A stretch of 64,000 bases of DNA from Terrimicrobium sacchariphilum (GCF_001613545.1 NZ_BDCO01000002.1:1116001-1180000), one strand, 5' to 3'. Positions 1-8,957 are shown, numbered from the stretch's first letter. Notes: generated from the letters alone by a model not told the origin. Numbers and translations: made by a program.

Positions 1-2
1 CC

Positions 3-833
3 ATCAGGAAAAAAGCGTTTACGCCAAGGCAGCACATCCTGCTGCTGCGCTGTTCCATGATCGGCGTTGCGACCTTTGCCTTCATCTTCGGCTGTTTGTT
101 CAGGCAGACCGAGTACGTCATGATGTGGTGGGCTGTCACCGAGGCCATCTACGTCGGCGGTGCCGGTGTCGCCATCATCGGTGGTCTTTACTGGAAGAAG
201 GGCACCACGGCGGGCGCCTGGTCGGGCTTGCTCACCGGCTCGACGCTCGTCACCGGCGGCATCCTGGCGCGACAGATCTGGGGTGCTGACTTTCCGCTCA
301 ATGGGGCGCAGATTTCCTTCTTTGGCTCGATCGCGGCCTGCCTTGTTTACGGCATCGTTTCGTGGCTGACCTGCCGGGAGGATTTCAACATGGACAAGAT
401 GCTCCATCGGGGGATCTACGCCGTGGAGTCGGAGCAGCAGTTCAAGACACACTCGGAGAAGCGAGTGACCTGGGGCAAGCTCATCGGTCTCGATAACAAC
501 TTCACCCGCGGCGACAAGGTGCTCGCCTGTGGCCTCTTTGGCTGGAGCATGCTGTGGTTTGGCGTGTTTATCATCGGGACAGCCTGGAATCTCATCGCGC
601 CCTGGCCAGTCGCCGTCTGGTCGAGCTTCTGGTATGTGGTCTCGATCGGCATTCCCATCTTCTTCGCCTTTGTCACCGCGATCTGGTTCTCCTGGGGCGG
701 CATCCGCGACATGCGCCTGTTCTTCAAGCGCCTCAAGGAGGAAAGCATCGACGTCGCGGATAATGGCATGGTGGTGGATCACCACAACCTGGCCGACCGC
801 GGCATCGACCAGAAGACCCCGGCGGAACGATAG
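3..833 (+). CDS. Sodium:solute symporter (SSS family), 3' part
   Basis: C-terminal part of an inner-membrane sodium/solute symporter; the start lies left of the window and the frame is open from base 3. It lines up almost end to end with the last 270 or so residues of the complete symporter at 43800-45806. Shared pieces include the RKK..PRQHI loop, FKQTEY/FRQTEY, VGGAG and a long cytoplasmic tail containing a FNMD-MLHRG motif and a DxNFTR-DK motif. At least five hydrophobic segments are visible. The substrate is unknown; the neighbouring aldolase and esterase suggest an acidic or acylated sugar. A perfect hairpin follows the stop codon. Confidence 0.85.
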   Translation: MRKKAFTPRQHILLLRCSMIGVATFAFIFGCLFRQTEYVMMWWAVTEAIYVGGAGVAIIGGLYWKKGTTAGAWSGLLTGSTLVTGGILARQIWGADFPLNGAQISFFGSIAACLVYGIVSWLTCREDFNMDKMLHRGIYAVESEQQFKTHSEKRVTWGKLIGLDNNFTRGDKVLACGLFGWSMLWFGVFIIGTAWNLIAPWPVAVWSSFWYVVSIGIPIFFAFVTAIWFSWGGIRDMRLFFKRLKEESIDVADNGMVVDHHNLADRGIDQKTPAER

Positions 834-850
834 CCCGGTGAATGACCGGT

Positions 851-873
851 CCGGGGTCGCTGTCGGACCCCGG
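851..873. terminator. Hairpin after the symporter gene
   Basis: Perfect inverted repeat, CCGGGGTC (851-858) and GACCCCGG (866-873), with a 7-nt loop, 18 bp after the symporter stop codon. No T-run follows, so it could be a weak or factor-dependent terminator or an RNA-stabilising stem. Confidence 0.45.
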
Positions 874-988
874 GGGGTGCGGCGGGTGGTCGCTCGCGGC
901 TGCGGGCTCAGTGCGGGGAGCTTCCTCTTTCCCGGGTGAATCGCCGGGTCCAAAGGAGTGGGTTTTCGCCCGCGTGCGCGGAGCGGAG

Positions 989-1005
989 CGTTTTTTAAAA
1001 AAACG
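989..1005. promoter_or_regulatory. T6A7 near-palindrome upstream of the SGNH gene
   Basis: CG, six T, seven A, CG: a near-perfect palindrome about 84 bp upstream of the SGNH start. Related T6-A runs occur directly before the regulator gene at 4850 and before the PEP-CTERM gene at 5037. It may be an operator or promoter element of the hybrid regulator encoded at 2979-4844, or only an A/T-rich upstream element. Confidence 0.3.
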
Positions 1006-1088
1006 TGTGAATAGTTTTGCCTGGGCGACGATTGCGGTACGCGGCGCTGGGGCAATCGCGCTACGTCATGCACTCAGGACGTCTTCCC

Positions 1089-1904
1089 ATGGGTGCGTCT
1101 TCCAGCTTCCAGACCATCATGCCACTGCCCATCCCCAGTCCTCTTTCGAAGGCGCTCCTCGTATTGCTCGGAACGATCTCCGGAGCGCTCCCGCTCCTGG
1201 CGGAATCACCTGCTCCGGATAACAATGCGATGACCTCGGGTCCAGCTCCGGCGGGCAAACCCTGGGAACCCGCCTGGGGATTCTGGCCCGACTATCCGGC
1301 GGACTGGCAGCGGACTCATTGGGGATTTGTGGAAAAGACCAAGGCGGGTGGCTGGGACGTGCTTTTCCTCGGCGACTCGATCACGAAAAACTGGATGCAG
1401 CAGGGCCGTCCCGTCTGGGACGCCCATTATGAGCCGCTGCACGCCCTGGATATCGGTATCGGCGGCGACACGACGCGCCAGACGCTCTGGCGCATCGAGC
1501 ACGGCGCGCTCAATGGAGCGCAGCCCAAGGTCATTGTGCTCATGATCGGGGTCAATAATGTCAACGCCCGTGCCGCCACGGCCGAGGAGATCGCCAAGGG
1601 GATCTCGGAAATCCTCGCTCAGATCGAGGCCAGGCTCCCTCAATCCAAAATCCTGCTCCTGAGCGTGCTGCCGGTCGGCAATCCTTCGCTGAATCCGGAA
1701 GTCCAGAAGGTCAATGCCCTGCTCCCGAAGCTGGAAGGCGGCAAGGTGCGTTTTCTCGATCTGACCTCCCTTTTCGCCACACCTGACGGAAAGCTGATCC
1801 TGGAAAATTACAAACCCGATCAACTCCATCTCCTGGAGCCAGGCTACGTGGCCATCGACAAGGCGCTGTATCCCGTGCTGCTGGAGATGCTGAAAAATTC
1901 CTGA
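1089..1904 (+). CDS. Secreted SGNH/GDSL-type esterase
   Basis: Predicted secreted esterase or acetylhydrolase of the SGNH fold, likely removing acyl groups from sugars. The four family blocks are visible: GDSIT with the nucleophile serine, IGGDTTRQT, IGVNN, and the DQLH dyad near the C terminus. A hydrophobic signal segment (LLVLLGTISGALPLLA) follows a basic start. Start choice: ATG 1089 has AGGA nine bases upstream; ATG 1119 gives a cleaner signal peptide and is also possible. The mature part resembles the platelet-activating-factor acetylhydrolase-like group in this fold. The aldolase gene begins five bases after its stop codon, so the two are probably one operon. Confidence 0.85.
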   Translation: MGASSSFQTIMPLPIPSPLSKALLVLLGTISGALPLLAESPAPDNNAMTSGPAPAGKPWEPAWGFWPDYPADWQRTHWGFVEKTKAGGWDVLFLGDSITKNWMQQGRPVWDAHYEPLHALDIGIGGDTTRQTLWRIEHGALNGAQPKVIVLMIGVNNVNARAATAEEIAKGISEILAQIEARLPQSKILLLSVLPVGNPSLNPEVQKVNALLPKLEGGKVRFLDLTSLFATPDGKLILENYKPDQLHLLEPGYVAIDKALYPVLLEMLKNS

Positions 1905-1909
1905 ACACC

Positions 1910-2872
1910 ATGGCTCTTCCGCATTTTCAAGGCATCTTCCCCCCCCTCGTCACCCCGCTCTCGTCACCGGACAAACTCGACGTCGCAGGATTGGAGCGAC
2001 TGATCGAGCATGTTCTCTCCGGCGGCGTACACGGACTCTTCATCCTCGGAACGACTGGCGAGGCGCCCAGCCTGGACCATAACCTCCGCAAGGAACTGAT
2101 CCAGCGTACCTGCCGCCAGGTGCGGGACCGCGTGCCGGTATTGGTCGGCATCACGGACACGGCGATCGTCGAGGCCAAGGAGATGTCGCGCCTCGCGGCG
2201 AACTACGGAGCATCCGCCGTGGTGCTCGCGCCTCCCTACTACTTCCCGAACAGCCAGACCGAACTCGTCGAGTACATCGAGCGTCTCGCTCCGGCACTGC
2301 CCCTGCCTCTGGTGCTCTACAACATGCCGACGCACACGAAGACGATGTTCGAGCTCGACAGCCTTCAGCGGCTGATGGAGGTGGAAAACATCATCGGCTT
2401 CAAGGACAGCTCGGGAAATATGCTGTATTACCATCAGGTGCTTTCCTCGCTCTCCATCCGCCCGGACTGGTCGGTCCTGATGGGACCCGAGGAACTGCTG
2501 GGCGAGGCGGTGCTCTTCGGCGGGCATGGTGGCGTGTGCGGTGGGGCAAATCTCTGCCCGCAGCTCTACGTCGACCTGTACGAGGCGGCGAGATGGCGCA
2601 ACATCGAGCGCGTCCTCGACCTGCACCATCGCGTGATGCGTATTTCCTCAACCATCTATCGCGTGGGCAAGTACGGCTCCTCCTTCATCAAGGGGCTGAA
2701 GTGCAGCCTGAGCCTGCTCGGCATCTGCGACGACTTCATGTCGGAGCCGTTTCATCGTTTCTACGACGTCGACCGGGCGAGGCTGCATGAACTGCTCGAG
2801 GAACTGGGCGTGACGGTTTCCAATCCTTATCCCGCCTCCGACGATCCCGTTATGACGAGCCTGATGCGCTAG
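1910..2872 (+). CDS. DapA/NanA-family class I aldolase (dihydrodipicolinate synthase-like)
   Basis: TIM-barrel Schiff-base aldolase/lyase that makes or cleaves a pyruvate adduct. At 320 residues it is slightly longer than typical family members. Visible motifs are GTTGE (47-51, carboxylate binding), YNMP with the catalytic tyrosine at 137, and KDSSG with the Schiff-base lysine at 165. Substrate cannot be read from sequence: N-acetylneuraminate lyase, 2-keto-3-deoxy-aldonate aldolase and true DHDPS share these residues. The neighbours (SSS symporter, esterase, nearby sialidase-like genes) favour a catabolic sugar-acid or sialic-acid lyase over lysine synthesis. No kinase or epimerase of a classical nan pathway is visible here. 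Confidence 0.85.
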   Translation: MALPHFQGIFPPLVTPLSSPDKLDVAGLERLIEHVLSGGVHGLFILGTTGEAPSLDHNLRKELIQRTCRQVRDRVPVLVGITDTAIVEAKEMSRLAANYGASAVVLAPPYYFPNSQTELVEYIERLAPALPLPLVLYNMPTHTKTMFELDSLQRLMEVENIIGFKDSSGNMLYYHQVLSSLSIRPDWSVLMGPEELLGEAVLFGGHGGVCGGANLCPQLYVDLYEAARWRNIERVLDLHHRVMRISSTIYRVGKYGSSFIKGLKCSLSLLGICDDFMSEPFHRFYDVDRARLHELLEELGVTVSNPYPASDDPVMTSLMR

Positions 2873-2978
2873 CGCGTATTGGATCAACATCTGCCCGGCG
2901 GCGGTGGGAGCCATCCAGGCGCGCCGCCACCATCGCTAATGTCTTTGGCGGCTTCTTTGTATCAATCCCGCCAGAGCC

Positions 2979-4844
2979 TCAGGGCTTGAGCACCGAAACG
3001 CCGAGGATGCCGAGCGTGGTGGACTGCGCCGCGTCTGCCGTCACCTCGATATGGGTGATCGCGCCATCCGGCGATGGGTTGATCCACTCGAGCGTGTAGA
3101 GAAAGACATGGCGGCGGATCGCGTCGGCCGAGCCGTCCTCCAGCATCGGCGCGAAGCGGGAGTGCTGGAAATCGAAATGCGGATAGTCCGGCCACCAGTC
3201 CTGAATGTTGGCGGTTTGCAGCGCCTGCTTCATCTCACTCGGCGTGATCTCCGGCGGCGGCTTCCCGAGCGAGATGATCGGCACCTCGCCCAGTTTCTTC
3301 TTGCCGTTGTAAAACGAGTAGACGGCAAAGCGGTTGAGGAACTTTGAGTAGCCGCAGGCGTGCAGGATGTAGATCGCGCGAGCGGGCTGGTCGATGGGGC
3401 ACTTCACCTTGGTGGGGAGCTTGCGAGCCTTGCCCACCGAGTTGACCAGCGACTGGAGAACGATCACGCCGCAATCCTTCCGGTTGTTCCCGCCCCTGAC
3501 CTGAAACGGGATGCCGTGAATGGTATGCCGACCCGGCTTCAGGTTGCGCAGAGGCACGTCGCCCAGCCACCCGCGGCGGAAGTTGATGGGGCGATTGACA
3601 AATTCGCTGATGTCGATCGTGGAGAAGCGACTCTCGGGCACGTGCGCGCAGCTGTCGTATGGGCGCAGCCAGGCCATCTCGACATCCGCCTCCAGGCCGG
3701 GGTCAAATCCCCGGGTGTCGCTGGATCGGGCGGCCAGCGCGTTCTTGGAAAGCGTGGCGCGGGAACCGGGCGCGAAGGTCGTGGATTCGCGCAGGACGAG
3801 CTCCTGCTCGAGTCTCATGACCGAGGGACGAGGCAATATGCCTGTCTGCGCCTTGAGCGCCTGGGCGCGGCGCAGGAGGAAATAGACGGTCTCGTGCAGG
3901 AGAGTGATGTCGATGGCGGTCGAGCTGACGGAAGGAGTCGAGACGTGGAGGGCCTTGAAGTCGCCAAGAAAAACCACGGAGAGCCGCGACGGGACCTTTA
4001 CGCCATTGCGGGAGAGTTCGTCGAGGAAGTGCTGGATGGGGTATTCCTTGTCGGTGTAGACGACGAGGGCCGTGCAGTCCTTCCAGTCCCCCTTGAGCTG
4101 ACGGGCGAGCTTCTGGATTTCCTCGGGCATCAATTTCATGCCGGAGCCGGGAATGAAGCGATCCTCGGAGGTGGTGAAGCGGTACTTCCGGCACAGCCAG
4201 CGCCACTGGGAGAGAACTCCCATGGAGGCCGAGGTGCGAGGCGACAGGGCCAGGAGCGCCATGTCGGTGTGCCCGAGATCCGTCATCTGGCGAAAGATCA
4301 CCTCGAGGGCCTGGTCGTCGTCGCCGATGACAGAGGAGATATTGCGTACGCGATGGCCCACGCACACGACGGGAATATCCTGGTCTGCCAGCTTCGACGC
4401 GACTGTCTCCCACGCGGCGGAGTACGCCTCGGAGGGTGGAGCAAAGACCACGCCGGGGGATCGCTCATGCAGGAGACGCTTGAGGATGGCGACCAGCTCC
4501 TCGGTGGAATCCCACGGGTAGATCGTGGCCTGAATGCCCATCTCCTTGGCCACCTTGCGATAGCTCGGCAGATAGATGGACCGGCGCGCGACCACGACAT
4601 CACACGGATAGAGGCTTTTCTCCGGTGCTCGTTTTCCTGCGATGAAAAGCTTGTATCCCTGCCGGTCGACCATGCCCTGGAGGGCGAGATTGGTCATCGC
4701 GCGATTCAGCGCATAGTAGCGGATGCCGAGCTGCCCGCTCAGGATACGAACCGAAGGAAGACGGGATCCCGTGGGCAGGCCGCACGCTCCCAGCCATTCG
4801 CGGAGACGGTCCTCAGCCTCTTTGACATCGTGCCCGCAACTCAT
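2979..4844 (-). CDS. Hybrid regulator: GntR-type wHTH + LacI-type sensor + C-terminal carbohydrate-binding-like domain
   Basis: Predicted cytoplasmic transcription factor of 621 residues, with no signal peptide. Residues about 10-68 form a GntR-type winged helix (GSRLPSVRILSGQLG, then a wing ending GYKLF). Residues about 75-345 resemble the periplasmic-binding-protein sensor of LacI regulators (VVCVGHR, LGHTDMALL, LSVVFLGD). The last 210 residues, from ISEFVNRP, form an extra beta-rich domain with W-L-GD-PL, GRH-IHG-PFQV and DCGVIV, resembling NPCBM or jelly-roll modules usually found on secreted enzymes. A paralogue with the same architecture is encoded at 24887-26776, and the C-terminal domain is its best-conserved part. 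The gene is divergent from the PEP-CTERM gene at 5145. Confidence 0.8.
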   Translation of the reverse strand: MSCGHDVKEAEDRLREWLGACGLPTGSRLPSVRILSGQLGIRYYALNRAMTNLALQGMVDRQGYKLFIAGKRAPEKSLYPCDVVVARRSIYLPSYRKVAKEMGIQATIYPWDSTEELVAILKRLLHERSPGVVFAPPSEAYSAAWETVASKLADQDIPVVCVGHRVRNISSVIGDDDQALEVIFRQMTDLGHTDMALLALSPRTSASMGVLSQWRWLCRKYRFTTSEDRFIPGSGMKLMPEEIQKLARQLKGDWKDCTALVVYTDKEYPIQHFLDELSRNGVKVPSRLSVVFLGDFKALHVSTPSVSSTAIDITLLHETVYFLLRRAQALKAQTGILPRPSVMRLEQELVLRESTTFAPGSRATLSKNALAARSSDTRGFDPGLEADVEMAWLRPYDSCAHVPESRFSTIDISEFVNRPINFRRGWLGDVPLRNLKPGRHTIHGIPFQVRGGNNRKDCGVIVLQSLVNSVGKARKLPTKVKCPIDQPARAIYILHACGYSKFLNRFAVYSFYNGKKKLGEVPIISLGKPPPEITPSEMKQALQTANIQDWWPDYPHFDFQHSRFAPMLEDGSADAIRRHVFLYTLEWINPSPDGAITHIEVTADAAQSTTLGILGVSVLKP

Positions 4845-5144
4845 CCCGATTTTTTAAATATTATGATGAGCATTTGCAAGACACGAGATCGTGAGGGCTG
4901 CCATGGTTAGTGATACGAAGTGCCCCGTCAATAGTCCCCGGAACAGCCCCCTGAGTGTGTCAGTCGTCGGCTTCAGGCCGTAAAGCCTCGGCATAGTGTG
5001 GGAGCAGGGTGAGGTCCCCGCCTGGGATGGTTCGAAATTTTTAAAAAACCGGCATGTGTTTAGCTAGAGTTCCCGGGATTGCCGTTCCGCGACGAGGTGG
5101 AAGGAATTATTCACGCTTTAATCACCTCCACCCCCGAAATGATC
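4845..5144. other. Divergent intergenic region between regulator and PEP-CTERM gene
   Basis: No convincing gene. It holds two T6-A-rich elements (4850-4860 and 5037-5049) related to the one at 989-1005, a short palindrome CACGA-GA-TCGTG at 4882-4893, and presumably the divergent promoters. The T-run at 4850 lies only five bases before the regulator's start codon. Confidence 0.4.
5029..5050. promoter_or_regulatory. A/T-rich inverted element before the PEP-CTERM gene
   Basis: GGTT and AACC flank an AAATTTTTAAAAA core. On the minus strand it reads GGTTTTTTAAAAA, close to the element at 989-1005. Candidate binding site for the divergent hybrid regulator, based only on recurrence and position. 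Confidence 0.3.
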
Positions 5145-6638
5145 ATGAAGCACATCGCGACTCTTACTTTGAACAGTGCCGCCACCTGGACCCTGAGGAA
5201 GGGAATGACGGCCCTCCTGCTCGCAGGCGTTTGCGGCAGCGCCCTCACGACCGCGCGCGCCGCCAGCTATACCTTCGACGCCAACACCTCGTCCGCCGGA
5301 GTCCAGGACGGGGCGGGCACCTGGAACACCACGCTCTCGAACTTTTGGAACGGGACGAGCGATGTTAAGTGGCCTAATCAGGATACCGACGTGGCGGTCT
5401 TCGGCGCAGGCGGAGGCGCAGGCACCATGACCATCACGACGGGAACCGTGACGACCAATGGGATCACATTTGGGCCCGTGGCAGCCAACTCTCCCTATGT
5501 GATCTCAGGTGGCACGATCACGCTGGCTGGCGCGAACCCAACAATTACCGTGAACACGACCAATGGAGGGACCATCAATTCAACCCTTGTCGGCACCCAG
5601 GGTTTCATCAAGGCAGGTACCGGGGGGCTCACGATTGGAGCGACGGCTGATCTCAGCAGCCTTTCAGGAACAATCCGGGTCGACGCCGGGTCGATATTCC
5701 TGGCCGCCAACGGCGCCGCGGCAGCGTGGCAGCTCAATTCCAGTTCGGCTACCCTGGGGCTGTCCTCCTACTCGACCGTGAGCATCGGCGAGCTCTCCGG
5801 GGTCGCCAATTCAAGCCTTCGCACATCAGGTGGCGCTCCCGTTGGCAGCTATACACCGACAGCGTCGATCGGCGCCCTGAATACAAACTCCACCTTCGCG
5901 GGAAAAATCTACGGCACCATCGCGATCACCAAGGTGGGCACAGGAACCCTGACCCTTAGCGGCAGCGGTAATACCTATACCGGAGCCACGATAGTCTCCC
6001 AGGGAACGCTCCTGCTCTCCGGCGCGGGGGTGATCTCTTCCAGCAGCCCGTCCGTCGATGTGCAGAGCGGAGCGACGCTCGATGTGTCCGGAGTCACGGG
6101 AGGAGTCTATACTTTTGCCGCCGCCCAGCTCCTCAAGGGCGCGGGAACGATCAAGGGCAACTCCATCGTGAGTGGTTCGCTGCAACCGGGCAGTTCGCCG
6201 GGCATCCTGAGCTTTACCAACAACCTGACGCTGGCCAATACCACCCAGACCACGATCGACCTCGCCTCGGGAACACGCGGAACGAACTTCGACGGCATCA
6301 ATGTCGGCGGCGCTTTGGTCTACGATGGCACTCTGACGTTTTCCATCGGAGCGGCTCTGCTGAACGGCACGTATAACATCTTCGACTTCGCCAGCAAGTC
6401 GGGCGCCTTCGATCTGCTCGCCTTCAGCGGCGGCGTGTACGCGGGGACATTTGTCTACGACGGCACCGCGCTCTGGACGGCCACCGACACCAATGGCAGC
6501 GGTCAATCCTTTACCTTCGACCAGGCCAGCGGCGACCTGACGGTCGTGCCGGAGCCGAACACCTGGACTCTGGCTCTGTTTGGCGCGATCGCCGGGTTGA
6601 TCCTGATACGTCGCCGCAGGGATGCGGCTAAAGATTGA
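5145..6638 (+). CDS. PEP-CTERM surface protein with autotransporter-type beta-strand repeats
   Basis: Predicted exported surface protein of about 497 residues. The N terminus has a signal peptide (TALLLAGVCGSALTTARA, then a mature part starting ASYTFD). The body is a low-complexity, T/G/S-rich beta-helix with autotransporter-associated repeat signatures such as GTGTLTLSGSGNTYTGAT followed by SQGTLLLSG. The C terminus is a PEP-CTERM sorting signal: VPEPN, a hydrophobic helix, then RRRR. An exosortase would process it; none is encoded here. Start chosen at ATG 5145 to give a compact signal peptide; ATG 5139 is equally possible. The sialidase-like gene follows 33 bases later on the same strand. 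Confidence 0.85.
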   Translation: MKHIATLTLNSAATWTLRKGMTALLLAGVCGSALTTARAASYTFDANTSSAGVQDGAGTWNTTLSNFWNGTSDVKWPNQDTDVAVFGAGGGAGTMTITTGTVTTNGITFGPVAANSPYVISGGTITLAGANPTITVNTTNGGTINSTLVGTQGFIKAGTGGLTIGATADLSSLSGTIRVDAGSIFLAANGAAAAWQLNSSSATLGLSSYSTVSIGELSGVANSSLRTSGGAPVGSYTPTASIGALNTNSTFAGKIYGTIAITKVGTGTLTLSGSGNTYTGATIVSQGTLLLSGAGVISSSSPSVDVQSGATLDVSGVTGGVYTFAAAQLLKGAGTIKGNSIVSGSLQPGSSPGILSFTNNLTLANTTQTTIDLASGTRGTNFDGINVGGALVYDGTLTFSIGAALLNGTYNIFDFASKSGAFDLLAFSGGVYAGTFVYDGTALWTATDTNGSGQSFTFDQASGDLTVVPEPNTWTLALFGAIAGLILIRRRRDAAKD

Positions 6639-6671
6639 ATTGAACTGCCCTGGGCCAACGATCCATCCTGC

Positions 6672-7871
6672 ATGCAGCAGTCCTTCCAAAAGCCACCGGG
6701 AACAGTCATCCGGCATCAGCCTGCCGTCTCCGGCCTCTTCATTGGGTCGCCCAGCATCGCGATCCTGGAGGATGGCACCTATGTTGCGTCGCATGATTTC
6801 TTTGGCCCGGGTTCCCGCGAGCACGAGCGTGGCGGCACATTGATCCATCGCAGTACAGATCGCGGCCTCACCTGGAAGCAGGCGGCGGCGATCGAGGGTG
6901 CCTTCTGGTCGGGGCTATTCGTACACGACGGCGCACTCTACCTGATGGGGCTGACCTGCCACCACGGTCTGCTGGTCATCCGGAGGAGCGAAAATGGAGG
7001 GCGCAGCTGGACCTCGCCGGTCGATGAGCGCTCGGGGCTTTTGACGCCGGAGGGGCAGTATCACACCGCGCCGATGCCGGTGATCATCCACTCCGGCAGG
7101 ATATGGCGGACCATAGAGGATGCCGGGAGCGGCACGAACTGGGGGCAGCGTTATAATCCGATGCTGATCTCGGCGCCCGTCGGAGCCGATCTGCTGGATC
7201 GGGCGAACTGGACCTTTTCCTCCATGCCTGTGCAGTCCCCTGACTGGCTCCAGGGAGCATTTGGCGGCTGGCTCGAGGGCAATGCCGTCACCCTGGACGA
7301 CGGGCGCATGGCCAACCTCCTGCGTATCCACCATCCTCGGGGAGAAACGGCTGCGCTCGCCATTCTCAATCCGGATGGGCACACCCTGACCTTTCACCCC
7401 GACCGTGACATGGTGGAACTGCCGGGAGCCGCGACAAAATTTGCCGTGCGCAAAGACCCCGTTTCCGGAGCATGGTGGACGCTGGCCAACGCCGTGCCGC
7501 CCCGCCACGCGCAGGACAAGGACCATCATACCCAGATCCGCAATACGCTGGCTCTCCTGCGCTCGACAGATCTCCGCCACTGGGAGATGCGCTACATCCC
7601 TCTTTATCATCCGGACTCTGCACGCCATGGCTTTCAATATGTCGACTGGCTCATCGAGGGCCGCGACCTGGTGTTTGTCAGCCGGACGGCGTGGGAGGAT
7701 GCCAGCGGCGGCGCGCGCAATGAGCACGATGCCAACTACCTGACGTTTCACCGCATCCGCGACTTCCGCGAGCGCGAACTTACCGACTCCCCGGCGAACC
7801 CGTTCCAGCCGGAACCGGACACGCAGCCGGCCGCAGTGGCATCCTTGCAGTTAGCCACGCAGGCCGCCTGA
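6672..7871 (+). CDS. Sialidase-like BNR-repeat protein, no signal peptide
   Basis: Six-bladed propeller protein of 399 residues in the exo-alpha-sialidase-like superfamily. Visible features are the SPSIAILEDGTYVASHD opening strand and two Asp-box motifs, STDRGLTW and SENGGRSW. There is no signal peptide or membrane segment, so it probably acts in the cytoplasm on imported sugars, or is exported by an unseen route. The canonical sialidase arginine triad cannot be assigned by eye, so true sialidase activity is uncertain. It may be cotranscribed with the upstream PEP-CTERM gene. Its stop lies 22 bases from the end of the convergent gene at 7894. Confidence 0.7.
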   Translation: MQQSFQKPPGTVIRHQPAVSGLFIGSPSIAILEDGTYVASHDFFGPGSREHERGGTLIHRSTDRGLTWKQAAAIEGAFWSGLFVHDGALYLMGLTCHHGLLVIRRSENGGRSWTSPVDERSGLLTPEGQYHTAPMPVIIHSGRIWRTIEDAGSGTNWGQRYNPMLISAPVGADLLDRANWTFSSMPVQSPDWLQGAFGGWLEGNAVTLDDGRMANLLRIHHPRGETAALAILNPDGHTLTFHPDRDMVELPGAATKFAVRKDPVSGAWWTLANAVPPRHAQDKDHHTQIRNTLALLRSTDLRHWEMRYIPLYHPDSARHGFQYVDWLIEGRDLVFVSRTAWEDASGGARNEHDANYLTFHRIRDFRERELTDSPANPFQPEPDTQPAAVASLQLATQAA

Positions 7872-7893
7872 GCCAGGGCTTCACCGGAGCGCT

Positions 7894-8865
7894 TTATTTC
7901 GACCTCCCGTCGCCGATCTGCGGGCGGAGAAGCATCTCCGTGGAGGCTGGGCGGCCTTTGGCATAGGGAGAGAGCTGCTCGATCTCAATAAAGGGATTGA
8001 TGCGATCTCCAAGGTACACCTGCGTGAGCAGTCCCCGGTCGGGAACGGATGATGAGAATCCCGACTCCTCTCCACGCTGCATCTGCAAGCTGTATTTCCC
8101 GATCCTGGCGAAGATTGTCTGCGGAAAGAATGCGACTTTCTCGTTCCGGTTGGCATGCCACAGGGTAACTGTATCGCCTTCGGTACGACTCAGCACGTGC
8201 GCCAGCGGGACATCGACCAGGATATTCGGTCGCCGATAGATCGGCACGAGGGCATAGCCCAGGGGCAGTTCCGGCGTCACAGCCCGACGCACGGTCACGG
8301 TCGCATTTCGAGGCAGTTGCACGATATGAATGCCGTAGAAACGCCCTCCCTGCCACGAAAGACGGCAGTGCAGCACGTCGCCACGCCAGTCATAGGTCCG
8401 GGTGAGAGCCGGGTACTGTCGATCGGTATGCGGATGAGTCAGCGTGAGCAGCGAGCCGGAGACCGTCACCTTCAGGGCGGTGCTGGATTCCCAATCGCGC
8501 GGCGGGGGCCAGGCAGGCTGCCAGGCCGATTGTGGGCCGAGCCAGCCGCGATGGCCGCCCCACGAGATGCCCTCGCGGGAGGATTCGTAAAGGAGGTTGC
8601 GCCGATCACCGAGTCGCGTGATGGACACCAAGCGGGAACGCTCTTCCGAGACGGTGGCGACCCACCCCTGCGAGGTCGATTGCCACGCCTTCTCCCCGCG
8701 CCAGAGGACCGGCGTCCATTCCGCCGCTGACAGGCTCGAGAGGAGGCACAGCGCAAGGGCCAGCAGAGCGAGCATACATTTCGCCGCACCGCCGACGCTC
8801 CGGCTTCTGCGAAAAGACGCGCGTTCCTTCGTCGGCGGACAACTCGGGATCAAGGGGGTATCCAT
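7894..8865 (-). CDS. Secreted DUF4380-like protein
   Basis: Function unknown; 323 residues. An N-terminal basic stretch is followed by a hydrophobic segment (MLALLALALCLLSSLSA) ending in a likely cleavage site, so it is predicted to be secreted. The core motif RLVSITRLGDRRNLLYE, then WGGHRGWLGPQ, resembles DUF4380-type proteins with a galactose-mutarotase-like beta-sandwich, which suggests sugar binding. Start chosen at ATG 8865 because AGGA lies eight bases upstream; starting at the internal ATG 8775 would leave only the hydrophobic signal. It is divergent from the sialidase-like gene at 9135. Confidence 0.6.
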   Translation of the reverse strand: MDTPLIPSCPPTKERASFRRSRSVGGAAKCMLALLALALCLLSSLSAAEWTPVLWRGEKAWQSTSQGWVATVSEERSRLVSITRLGDRRNLLYESSREGISWGGHRGWLGPQSAWQPAWPPPRDWESSTALKVTVSGSLLTLTHPHTDRQYPALTRTYDWRGDVLHCRLSWQGGRFYGIHIVQLPRNATVTVRRAVTPELPLGYALVPIYRRPNILVDVPLAHVLSRTEGDTVTLWHANRNEKVAFFPQTIFARIGKYSLQMQRGEESGFSSSVPDRGLLTQVYLGDRINPFIEIEQLSPYAKGRPASTEMLLRPQIGDGRSK

Positions 8866-8941
8866 TTTCTGTTCCTGCACTGATGAAGGAAACGAGCTTT
8901 TCCACAAACCAAATCATCGGGTGGAAGAAAAGACTATGCCA

Positions 8942-8957
8942 GATTGTGCAAACAAAT
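8942..8957 (-). promoter_or_regulatory. Operator-like site, TTTGTTT family
   Basis: On the minus strand it reads ATTTGTTTGCACAATC, matching 13 of 16 bases of the perfect palindrome at 24814-24829. It lies between the divergent genes at 8865 and 9135, a plausible operator position. Confidence 0.4.

Noticed and set aside
2873-2978. Possible terminator between convergent aldolase and regulator genes
   Set aside because: Only weak 6-bp pairing (TGGCGG/CCGCCA) with a 16-nt loop and no T-run; not enough to call.
3360-4910. Plus-strand open frame opposite the first hybrid regulator
   Set aside because: No protein-like features; the minus-strand regulator has an obvious paralogue.
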